A stretch of 6,107 nt of DNA from Brevundimonas sp. UBA7635 (GTDB lineage Bacteria; Pseudomonadota; Alphaproteobacteria; Caulobacterales; Caulobacteraceae): positions 7,126 to 13,232 of the forward strand of contig DLIT01000057.1 in NCBI GenBank assembly GCA_002483865.1, written 5' to 3'. The notes below the pieces were generated by a model. The model made no database searches. It saw only the letters and a program-made list of their open reading frames with translations, and had not been told where the DNA came from. Shown here one piece after another: positions 1-6,107 of the stretch. The stretch's first letter is position 1. Every line of letters begins with the position of its first letter. A program made the translations under genes and the position numbers.

Positions 1-999
1 GACTTCCGACACGATGGCGCGAACCTTGTCCAGGGCGCGACCGTCCACGCGGTGAGCGTTTTCGATGATGTCGCGACGCAGGACGTCAGCTTCACATTCC
101 TTGAAGGCAGCCGAGAACTTGGAGGGGTCAACGCCTTCCGGGTTCTCATCGGTCTTAACCAGGGCGGCAGCAGCAGTCTTCTTGGCTGCGTCAACACCCG
201 AGCGACGGTCGTACTTGCCCGGATGGGCATAGGCGGCCTTGATGTCTTCGCCGACCAGACCCTTGATCGAGGCCACGACGTCCGAGTGATCTTCGGCCTG
301 GAAGTCGAACGGCTCCTTGGCGGCGTGTTCGGCCAGTTCGATGATGGCGTCGATGACCGGCTGCATGCCCGCGTGAGCGAACATCAGGGCTTCCAGCATC
401 TTCTCTTCCGACAGCTCCTTGGCTTCGGATTCAACCATCATCAGGGCATCAGCCGTACCGGCGACGACCAGATCCAGGTCCGAGGTTGCAGACTGCTCGA
501 TGGACGGGTTCAGAACCAGCTCACCGTCGATCAGGCCAACGCGCGCGGCACCGATCGGACCCATGAAGGGCACGCCCGAGATGGTCAGGGCCGCCGAGGC
601 CGCGACCATGCCCAGGATGTCCGGGTCGTTTTCCATGTCGTGCTGCAGCACGGTGATGACGACCTGGGTCTCGTTCTTGAAGCCCTTGACGAAAAGGGGA
701 CGGATCGGACGGTCGATCAGACGCGAGACCAAGGTCTCCTTTTCGCTTGGGCGGCCTTCACGCTTGAAATAGCCACCCGGGATCTTGCCAGCGGCAAAGG
801 TCTTTTCCTGGTAGTTGACGGTCAGCGGGAAGAAGTCGAGGCCCGGCTTGGGCGCGCGGCCATAGACGACGGTGGCCAGAACGACGGTCTCGCCATAGGT
901 AGCCAGAACAGCGCCATCAGCCTGACGGGCGATGCGGCCGGTTTCCAGCGTCAGCGGGCGCCCGGCCCACTCGATCGTCTTGCGTTTGATATCGAACAT
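1..999 (-). CDS. pnp: Polyribonucleotide nucleotidyltransferase (PNPase), 5' part, cut by window edge
   Basis: PNPase is the trimeric 3'-to-5' phosphorolytic exoribonuclease of RNA decay and a usual degradosome partner; it acts in the cytoplasm. The visible 333 codons start at ATG 999-997 ([20 protein letters not shown]) and run open to base 1. The first RNase PH domain covers about residues 10-135 and carries the family stretches [16 protein letters not shown] (56-71) and [12 protein letters not shown] (92-103). The all-alpha linker domain follows at about 145-230. The HRVDGR motif (316-321) marks entry into the second RNase PH domain; the rest of that domain and the KH and S1 domains lie outside the window. 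The start has only a weak, purine-rich ribosome site (GAAAGAAGAAAT before ATG). A more upstream start is unlikely because the family begins with this short MF-leader. The gene follows rpsO, as in most Proteobacteria, behind a 297-nt structured spacer. Identification is very secure. Confidence 0.98.
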   Translation of the reverse strand, partial: MFDIKRKTIEWAGRPLTLETGRIARQADGAVLATYGETVVLATVVYGRAPKPGLDFFPLTVNYQEKTFAAGKIPGGYFKREGRPSEKETLVSRLIDRPIRPLFVKGFKNETQVVITVLQHDMENDPDILGMVAASAALTISGVPFMGPIGAARVGLIDGELVLNPSIEQSATSDLDLVVAGTADALMMVESEAKELSEEKMLEALMFAHAGMQPVIDAIIELAEHAAKEPFDFQAEDHSDVVASIKGLVGEDIKAAYAHPGKYDRRSGVDAAKKTAAAALVKTDENPEGVDPSKFSAAFKECEADVLRRDIIENAHRVDGRALDKVRAIVSEV

Positions 1000-1240
1000 A
1001 TTTCTTCTTTCAGATCCCGGCGGGCGTATTCCCGGCGGGGGCGGAGCGGCAGGCGATTACGTCCCACGGTTCCCGATGAACCCGGCGACGCATCGTGGCC
1101 GGGCGGGTGGTAGTGAGGACCGCCTTCATGGCCCTCGCGTCTGCGCCGTTGAAACCTGCGGCGCGCAGGAAGCTCAATAGTTTCACACCATCCCTGATCC
1201 GGGCACAACCCGCCCGGTGGACTGATGTTCCAGTTGCGGA
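1000..1240 (-). promoter_or_regulatory. Structured 5' leader of pnp (candidate autoregulatory region)
   Basis: This is the non-coding part of the rpsO-pnp spacer nearest pnp. Reading the minus strand, several hairpins can be drawn: 1199-1217 (CCGGGC/GCCCGG, 7-nt loop); 1150-1185 (outer TGAAAC/GTTTCA enclosing inner CTGC/GCAG); 1115-1136 (7-bp stem with one G.U, 8-nt loop); and 1081-1103 (CCCGGC and ACG pairing with CGT and GCCGGG across one C-C mismatch, 3-nt loop). In E. coli the pnp leader is cut by RNase III and then repressed by PNPase itself; a similar role here is inference from position and foldability. No convincing -35/-10 pair was found, so a separate pnp promoter cannot be claimed. 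Confidence 0.4.
1015..1039. repeat. Exact 10-bp tandem-type direct repeat just upstream of pnp
   Basis: TCCCGGCGGG occurs at 1015-1024 and again at 1030-1039, separated by CGTAT, giving a 15-bp period. On the pnp message it reads CCCGCCGGGA twice and ends 15 nt before the ATG. Because CCCG and CGGG are complementary, the two copies can pair with each other in alternative ways (for example CGGG-AATACG-CCCG). The repeat is directly visible; any regulatory meaning is inference. Confidence 0.6.
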
Positions 1241-1241
1241 A

Positions 1242-1271
1242 CGAGGCGCGGACGTGATCGCCCGCGCCTCG
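1242..1271 (-). terminator. Strong GC hairpin after rpsO, without a U-tract
   Basis: CGAGGCGCGG (1242-1251) is a perfect 10-bp inverted repeat of CCGCGCCTCG (1262-1271) around a 10-nt loop, 25 nt past the rpsO stop. On the minus strand the stem is followed by TTCCGCAACTGG, so the uridine run of a normal intrinsic terminator is missing; AAATTTTC lies on its upstream side. It may be a weak or Rho-assisted terminator, an mRNA 3'-end stabiliser for rpsO, or an RNase III processing site between rpsO and pnp. The inverted repeat is certain, the terminator call is not. Confidence 0.42.
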
Positions 1272-1296
1272 AAAATTTCCGCTGCCGGTGTCCGCC

Positions 1297-1566
1297 TTAG
1301 CGGCGCAGGCCCAGCTTGGCGATCAGGGCCGCGTAACGGGCGTTGTCCACGGACTTCAGGTGGTCAAGAAGACGACGACGCTGCGAGACCATCTTCAGAA
1401 GGCCGCGACGCGAGTGGTTGTCTTTCTTGTGGGTCTTGAAGTGCTCGGTCAGGTTGGCAATGCGTTCCGACAGGATCGCAACCTGGACTTCAGCCGAACC
1501 GGTGTCGCCAGCCGAGCGGGCGTTATCGGCGATGACTTCGCCCTTGCGTTGAGCAGTAATCGACAT
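1297..1566 (-). CDS. rpsO: 30S ribosomal protein S15
   Basis: S15 binds the 16S rRNA central domain at the helix 20-21-22 three-way junction and nucleates assembly of the 30S platform. The product is 89 residues, the usual family length, and begins [15 protein letters not shown]. The S15 signature is intact: [20 protein letters not shown] (23-42), then [20 protein letters not shown] (45-64), which holds the rRNA-contacting His, Asp and Ser of the HxxDxHSRRGL motif. The tail is [15 protein letters not shown]. The start at ATG 1566-1564 is supported by GGAGA six nucleotides upstream. The gene lies between truB and pnp as in the classical cluster. It is preceded by a folded leader and followed by a strong hairpin, so its dosage may be set apart from its neighbours. 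Identification is certain. Confidence 0.99.
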   Translation of the reverse strand: MSITAQRKGEVIADNARSAGDTGSAEVQVAILSERIANLTEHFKTHKKDNHSRRGLLKMVSQRRRLLDHLKSVDNARYAALIAKLGLRR

Positions 1567-1572
1567 CGTATG

Positions 1573-1577
1573 TCTCC
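1573..1577 (-). promoter_or_regulatory. Shine-Dalgarno site of rpsO
   Basis: The minus strand reads GGAGA, then six nucleotides, then the rpsO ATG. This is a good match and spacing, in keeping with a highly translated ribosomal protein. It lies just downstream of the leader hairpin at 1587-1619, which leaves it exposed in the simplest fold. Confidence 0.75.
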
Positions 1578-1586
1578 ATTTTTAGG

Positions 1587-1651
1587 GGGCCTATCGCGCG
1601 GTCGCGCTACCTGAGGCCCGTTGAAGGACCGGTAACGCCTGGCGCTAACCG
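1587..1651 (-). promoter_or_regulatory. Two-hairpin leader of rpsO (candidate S15 autoregulatory RNA)
   Basis: The 119-nt truB-rpsO spacer (1567-1685) holds two hairpins on the minus strand. The distal one (1651-1630) pairs CGGU with ACCG and AGCGC with GCGUU across one bulged U, closed by a CAG loop; its stem contains a G.U pair next to a C-G pair, the sort of element S15 recognises in 16S rRNA. The proximal one (1619-1587) has an outer GGGCCU/AGGCCC stem, an internal loop, and a GCGC/GCGC stem with a GACC loop; it ends 10 nt before the GGAGA site. S15 represses its own mRNA in several bacterial phyla through unrelated leader structures, including in alphaproteobacteria. The hairpins are seen; control by S15 is inference. 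Neither hairpin is followed by a U-run, so they are not terminators of truB. Confidence 0.4.
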
Positions 1652-1685
1652 CCTAAGGGTTGTGACTCCTGCGCCTTTTCACGGG

Positions 1686-2618
1686 TCAGGAGAGATTAAA
1701 AACACGGTCGGGTTCTAGCCGCCCGGCCCTCAGGCTGCAGAGCGCCACAAGCGTCTGACCCAGATAGGCGGAAACCGTGCGGGAACCGGCTGGAAGCTGG
1801 CTCTTCAGGGTTTCAACCTGGCGGGGGAGCAGAACAATGGGACGTCCTTGCCTGAGCGAGAAGGCATCCTGATCCGTCACGGCCAGTTCCGGGATGTCGT
1901 CCAGAGCGGTCGAGACGGGCAGCAAGCCCTCCAAGGCGTCGCCCTTATGGGCCAGATCGAGCAGAAAATCCAGTGTAACGGCATTCTCGACGCTAAACGG
2001 ACCCACCGCCTCACGCCGCAGGGCCGAAACATGCCCCTCGGCCCCCAGCCTGGCCGCAAGGTCGCGGGCCAGAGAGCGAACATAGACGCCCTTGCCGGTC
2101 CGCATGGTGATTTCGACATGATCAGCGTCGGGAGCATCGGTCACCGCCGCCTCATGGATCACCACCTTGCGGGCTTCGAGTTCGAACTCGGCACCGTCGC
2201 GAGCCAGGTCATAGGCGCGCTCGCCATTGACCCGAATGGCCGAGAACTGGGGCGGGACCTGTTCGATATCGCCGATAAACTCGGGCAGGACCGCCTTCAC
2301 CTGATCCACACTCGGACGCACGTCCGAGCGACCGATAATCTCACCCTCGCGATCGATGCTGTCAGTCGAGATGCCCCAGTGAATGGTGAAGCGATAGACC
2401 TTCTGCGCCTCCATCATGAAGGGCACGGTCTTGGTCGCCTCGCCCAGCGCGATGGGCAGGATGCCGCTGGCCAGCGGGTCCAGCGTGCCCGCATGGCCCG
2501 CCTTCTGGGCGTTGAACAGGCGGCGCACCTTGGTCACCGCCTCGGTCGAGCCCATTTCGTAGGGCTTGTCCAGACAGACCCAGCCGTTGACGACGTCGCC
2601 CTTTTTCTTGCGCGCCAT
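1686..2618 (-). CDS. truB: tRNA pseudouridine(55) synthase TruB
   Basis: TruB converts U55 in the T-loop of nearly all elongator tRNAs to pseudouridine and also acts as a tRNA-folding chaperone. The 310-residue product has the full set of family motifs: [14 protein letters not shown] (12-25), [12 protein letters not shown] (41-52) with the catalytic aspartate at 47, Y75 of [30 protein letters not shown] (121-140), and [13 protein letters not shown] (175-187) with the conserved arginine 181. The catalytic domain covers about 10-235. A smaller C-terminal domain follows and fits the TruB C-terminal family often seen in alphaproteobacteria. The ATG at 2618-2616 lies one nucleotide after the rbfA TAA and has no strong ribosome site of its own, which suggests translational coupling to rbfA. 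The stop is TGA. Identification is secure. Confidence 0.98.
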   Translation of the reverse strand: MARKKKGDVVNGWVCLDKPYEMGSTEAVTKVRRLFNAQKAGHAGTLDPLASGILPIALGEATKTVPFMMEAQKVYRFTIHWGISTDSIDREGEIIGRSDVRPSVDQVKAVLPEFIGDIEQVPPQFSAIRVNGERAYDLARDGAEFELEARKVVIHEAAVTDAPDADHVEITMRTGKGVYVRSLARDLAARLGAEGHVSALRREAVGPFSVENAVTLDFLLDLAHKGDALEGLLPVSTALDDIPELAVTDQDAFSLRQGRPIVLLPRQVETLKSQLPAGSRTVSAYLGQTLVALCSLRAGRLEPDRVFNLS

Positions 2619-2619
2619 T

Positions 2620-3129
2620 TTAGTTTGCTTCCGATGAGCCTACCGCGCCTTGCGCTACTTGAGGCTCTTCTCCAGCGCTTTCCTCGTCTGCGTCGTCAGC
2701 CTTGGCCAAGTCCGCACGGACCTTGGGATCATTGAACAGGCTGTCGATGTGGCTGGCCGTATCGAAGCTCTCGTCGTGGCGGAAACGCAGGTCCGGCGTG
2801 AACTTCATGTCCAGATGGCGACCCAGTTGGCCGCGCAGGAACCTGGCGTGAGTGTTCAGCGCCTTGATGATGGCGCTCTCCTGCCCGGCGGTTTGCGCGG
2901 CATCCACGCCCGCGCCCAATGGTTCGACGAAGCAGGTGGCGTGCTTCAGGTCCGGCGACAGGCGCACCTCGGTCACCGTGACCGAAATCCCCAGCAGGGC
3001 CTCGTCATGAATCTCGTTCTCGCGCAGCACATCCACGAGGGCGTGACGGATCAGTTCGCCGGCGCGCAGCTGGCGCTGCGACGGCCCCTGCGGACCGGAG
3101 GCATTGCGGGTATGTTGTTTGCGGCCCAT
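2620..3129 (-). CDS. rbfA: 30S ribosome-binding factor RbfA
   Basis: RbfA is a single-KH-domain protein that binds the free 30S subunit near helix 1 and the decoding-site neck and is needed for late 16S rRNA maturation and cold growth. I take the start at ATG 3129-3127 ([20 protein letters not shown]), because GAGGAG lies exactly seven nucleotides upstream; the next in-frame ATG overlaps that site. This gives 169 residues. The KH region runs from about residue 20 to 135: [20 protein letters not shown], then [20 protein letters not shown], then [20 protein letters not shown] and HIDSLF. Compared with the roughly 130-residue E. coli protein there is a basic N-terminal lead and an acidic, probably disordered tail (about 143-169, rich in D, E, A and S). 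It sits immediately before truB with a 1-nt gap, as in the classical operon. Confidence 0.97.
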   Translation of the reverse strand: MGRKQHTRNASGPQGPSQRQLRAGELIRHALVDVLRENEIHDEALLGISVTVTEVRLSPDLKHATCFVEPLGAGVDAAQTAGQESAIIKALNTHARFLRGQLGRHLDMKFTPDLRFRHDESFDTASHIDSLFNDPKVRADLAKADDADEESAGEEPQVAQGAVGSSEAN

Positions 3130-3136
3130 GGCCAAT

Positions 3137-3142
3137 CTCCTC
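3137..3142 (-). promoter_or_regulatory. Shine-Dalgarno site that fixes the rbfA start
   Basis: The minus strand reads GAGGAG, then seven nucleotides, then ATGGGCCGC. This near-perfect site selects MGRKQ as the N-terminus over [10 protein letters not shown], whose ATG overlaps the site, and over much longer in-frame starts inside the upstream gene. The rest of the 62-nt spacer (3130-3191) shows no convincing terminator or promoter. Confidence 0.8.
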
Positions 3143-3191
3143 ATCTCGCCCACCGGGGATCGGACACCGGCTGAAAAGCGAAGCGGGGGGT

Positions 3192-3944
3192 CTAGTCGGG
3201 CTGGCGGTGCAAGTCCAGCGCTGCGGCACGGGCCTCGGCCCTTCGCGCCGTGCGCAGAACCTCGCCCGAGGTCATCAGCCGCCACGGCCAGACCGGGACG
3301 CCCGCCGCAGCCAGGGCCTCGATAGTCCAGTGATTGCACAGATGCCCGATCCAGAAAGCCTCGGTGCTCTGAAAGAACCACGCGCCATCGCTGGCCCGCA
3401 CCTGCACCAGGATCGGGGCCCCCTCGGCATCGGTTGCAAGACTGATATCCACCCGCGCCATCAGCCGCTCCAAGCCGGCATCCGAAAGGCGAAGGCTCTG
3501 CGCGGGCGCATCTCCCGATCCCCATTGGGGTTTCGCCCTGGCATAGAGACGCACGACCGAGGGATTGTCTCGCGCCAGCAGGGCCCGCAGCCCGTCACGC
3601 CAGCGCTCGGACACCGGCCCTTCCTCGATGAAAAAGCGCGCATCGCCCCAGCCCAGATAGACAAGGTCCCCGTCGGGCAGCTGGCGCACGGCCGCTGCCA
3701 GCGGCCCTTTGCCCGCCTCCAGATAGTACCGGGGCACGACCAGATCGGTATGGAAGCCATTGTCGAGGATATGAATCTGGACCCCTTTACCAGGCCCTGG
3801 CGGGTAGAGAGTGGTATCGCCGTCATGGCGATAAAAGCTGGCGACACCCACAAGCAGCGCCACAAATCCCAGCACCAGGCCCAGTAGGGTCCATCTCTGC
3901 CCGCCCCGTCGCGCACGGGTGCGACTTCGACGGGACAGGTCCAT
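3192..3944 (-). CDS. DUF2459-family protein, N-terminal membrane anchor
   Basis: The sequence fits the DUF2459 family (also described as TIGR02117, a conserved protein once noted near urease genes); no biochemical role is established. From ATG 3944-3942 it has 250 residues. The first 17 are strongly basic (MDLSRRSRTRARRGGQR), then a hydrophobic stretch at about 19-37 (LLGLVLGFVALLVGVA) anchors it, with the rest probably periplasmic. Family motifs are ILDNGFHTDLVVPRYY (59-74, His65), YLGWGDARFF (96-105), and HLCNHWTIEALAAAGVPVWP (201-220, Cys203). The start lies 2 nt after the TAG of the preceding gene, with only a weak ribosome site, so it is probably co-translated with it. A 5'-longer reading from 4010 would overlap that gene and is not favoured. 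No urease genes are visible here. The family call is by motif recognition; a thiol-hydrolase role is only inference. Confidence 0.85.
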   Translation of the reverse strand: MDLSRRSRTRARRGGQRWTLLGLVLGFVALLVGVASFYRHDGDTTLYPPGPGKGVQIHILDNGFHTDLVVPRYYLEAGKGPLAAAVRQLPDGDLVYLGWGDARFFIEEGPVSERWRDGLRALLARDNPSVVRLYARAKPQWGSGDAPAQSLRLSDAGLERLMARVDISLATDAEGAPILVQVRASDGAWFFQSTEAFWIGHLCNHWTIEALAAAGVPVWPWRLMTSGEVLRTARRAEARAAALDLHRQPD

Positions 3945-3946
3945 GC

Positions 3947-4492
3947 CTAGTTTGGTCCAGTCGGCAGAGCCCCGTCGCCCAGGGCAGTGGCACCAGCTGG
4001 CAGGGCCCACTCGCCCCGGTAGTCATAGTTCAGCTGGACGCAGTGGCGGTATTTGCCATCTGGCCACAGACCGACCGCATGAAGCGTCAGCGGCCGCGCA
4101 ACCCGGACACGGCCAGCGACCACCCAGGCCATCTCGGACCCCGGACACAGGGCCTGGGCCAGGCCTCGGCCATCCTGTTTCATGACGATCTGATAGACGG
4201 CGCTTTCCCGGGCTCCCTGCGGCAGGGCGGACCGGACATCCTGTGGTCCGCCACGCTCGAAACGGGCCGAACCGCGCGAGGTCGTTGAATAGAGGTTCCG
4301 CACCGCAATGGCCCCGAACAGGCCGCGCTCGACCTCCAGCGTCACGCCACGGGTCAGAGCCTGGGTCGTGCGGTCGCGGGCGTCATAGGCGATGTAACGG
4401 GTCGAGCGGGCCTCGGCCGCTCCGGCACCCACGGTGAAAACCGCAACCAGGGCCAGGCTGAGCAGGCTGAAGATCATGATATCGCGGTGCAT
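3947..4492 (-). CDS. Putative exported protein of unknown function
   Basis: I do not recognise a family. From ATG 4492-4490, chosen for the GAGGA site six nucleotides upstream, the product has 181 residues. It opens with MHRD and a hydrophobic stretch (IFSLLSLALVAVFTVGAGA, 7-25) followed by AGAAEA, which fits a Sec signal peptide cut near residue 28. The predicted mature part is about 153 residues with no further membrane segment. It contains a likely beta-rich body (RYIAYDARD at 32-40, GVTLEVERGLFGAIAVRNLY at 49-68, ESAVYQIVMKQ, MAWVVAGRVRVARPLTLHAVG) and just two cysteines, Cys116 (ALCPGSE) and Cys151 (YRHCVQLNYDY), which could form a disulfide in the periplasm. The tail is rich in G, A and P. 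It follows an infB terminator and precedes the DUF2459 gene by 2 nt, so the two likely work together. Codon character matches the neighbours, with no sign of recent transfer. Confidence 0.8.
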   Translation of the reverse strand: MHRDIMIFSLLSLALVAVFTVGAGAAEARSTRYIAYDARDRTTQALTRGVTLEVERGLFGAIAVRNLYSTTSRGSARFERGGPQDVRSALPQGARESAVYQIVMKQDGRGLAQALCPGSEMAWVVAGRVRVARPLTLHAVGLWPDGKYRHCVQLNYDYRGEWALPAGATALGDGALPTGPN

Positions 4493-4498
4493 CCGGTT

Positions 4499-4503
4499 TC
4501 CTC
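4499..4503 (-). promoter_or_regulatory. Shine-Dalgarno site that fixes the start of the exported protein
   Basis: The minus strand reads GAGGA, then AACCGG, then ATG at 4492. The good match and 6-nt spacing favour this start over an in-frame ATG 13 codons upstream (4531), which would put a polar RPIRGRGNR segment ahead of the signal peptide, and over a later ATG at 4477. Confidence 0.7.
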
Positions 4504-4548
4504 TGCCTCTGATCGGTCGCTCGGAAGCCAACCTAGCCAGCGACAGAC

Positions 4549-4573
4549 CAAAGAAAAAGGGAGCAGTCCCTTT
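4549..4573 (-). terminator. Intrinsic terminator of infB
   Basis: On the minus strand AAAGGGA (4573-4567) pairs perfectly with TCCCTTT (4562-4556) around a CTGC loop, and the stem runs straight into TTCTTT (4555-4550). Together with the last stem bases this makes a five-T run broken by one C. It starts 41 nt past the infB stop. This is the clearest Rho-independent terminator in the window. It implies that at least part of the nusA-infB transcript ends here and that the genes to the left need read-through or a promoter of their own. The short interval 4493-4548 shows no convincing promoter; the best -10-like string is GCTAGGTT, without a good -35. Confidence 0.82.
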
Positions 4574-4614
4574 CGAGTCTGCGCCCCTGTTTCCTGATCC
4601 GGGAATGACGCGCC

Positions 4615-6107
<1,493 letters not shown>

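Noticed and set aside
52..1113. Plus-strand 353-codon open frame opposite pnp
   Set aside because: It is antisense to an unmistakable PNPase reading frame, its protein resembles no family, and such long mirror frames are common in GC-rich coding DNA.
951..1208. Minus-strand 85-codon frame in the pnp leader, running into pnp out of frame
   Set aside because: The product is an Arg/Gly/Pro-rich string with no domain, it overlaps the pnp start in another frame, and the region is better explained as a folded leader. A short leader peptide cannot be fully excluded.
1160..1210. Possible sigma-70 promoter for pnp (TTGTGC ... TATTGA)
   Set aside because: The spacing between the two elements is about 23 nt, and neither is a good match.
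1199..1217. Hairpin CCGGGC/GCCCGG as a terminator in front of pnp
   Set aside because: On the minus strand it is followed by ATCAGGGATGG, with no uridine run.
1848..2735. Plus-strand 295-codon open frame opposite truB and the rbfA end
   Set aside because: It is a shadow of truB, with no ribosome site or recognisable domain.
2650..3174. Plus-strand 174-codon open frame opposite rbfA
   Set aside because: It mirrors rbfA codon by codon and shows no family features.
3130..3525. N-terminal extension of rbfA to an ATG at 3525
   Set aside because: It would lie out of frame inside the DUF2459 gene and encode a Gly/Arg-rich string; GAGGAG seven bases before 3129 decides for the shorter form.
3207..3887. 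Plus-strand 226-codon open frame opposite the DUF2459 gene
   Set aside because: The minus-strand frame carries membrane anchor and family motifs; this one carries nothing recognisable.
3945..4010. Longer start of the DUF2459 protein at 4010
   Set aside because: It would overlap the end of the preceding gene by 64 bases and put a polar Cys-containing segment ahead of the basic membrane anchor.
4493..4531. Longer start of the exported protein at 4531
   Set aside because: The GAGGA site before 4492 fits better, and the extra 13 residues would disturb the signal peptide.

Overview
The window is a GC-rich stretch of bacterial chromosome. Every convincing gene lies on the minus strand, so transcription runs from the right end to the left. 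Read in that direction the order is infB (3' part), a small exported protein of unknown function, a DUF2459 membrane-anchored protein, rbfA, truB, rpsO and pnp (5' part). This is the widely conserved nusA-infB-rbfA-truB-rpsO-pnp translation/RNA-decay cluster. Protein wording, high GC and a strong shortage of GANTC sites (only five seen in 6.1 kb) suggest an alphaproteobacterium with CcrM-type methylation, most likely of the Caulobacterales (Caulobacter/Brevundimonas type). The taxonomic call is inference.

Right part (4493-6107): infB enters already inside its G domain and runs to a TAG at 4615. A clear intrinsic terminator (7-bp stem, 4-nt loop, U-tract) follows about 40 nt downstream. Middle (3192-4492): two genes that do not belong to the classical cluster sit between infB and rbfA. 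One encodes a 181-residue protein with a signal peptide and two cysteines. The other encodes a 250-residue DUF2459 protein with an N-terminal membrane anchor. Their stop and start are 2 nt apart, so they look co-translated. Left part (1-3129): rbfA and truB are separated by one nucleotide. A 118-nt structured spacer precedes rpsO, and a 297-nt spacer rich in hairpins separates rpsO from pnp, which leaves the window at residue 333.

Functionally, IF2 places initiator tRNA on the 30S subunit, RbfA matures the 30S subunit, TruB makes pseudouridine 55 in tRNA, S15 nucleates assembly of the 30S platform, and PNPase degrades and processes RNA. The two inserted genes point to the cell envelope instead and have no obvious link to translation. 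The points worth a second look are that insertion with its upstream terminator, the His/Cys arrangement of the DUF2459 protein, the folded leaders of rpsO and pnp (both classically autoregulated genes), and the GANTC depletion. No tRNA, rRNA, CRISPR array, insertion sequence or phage gene was seen.
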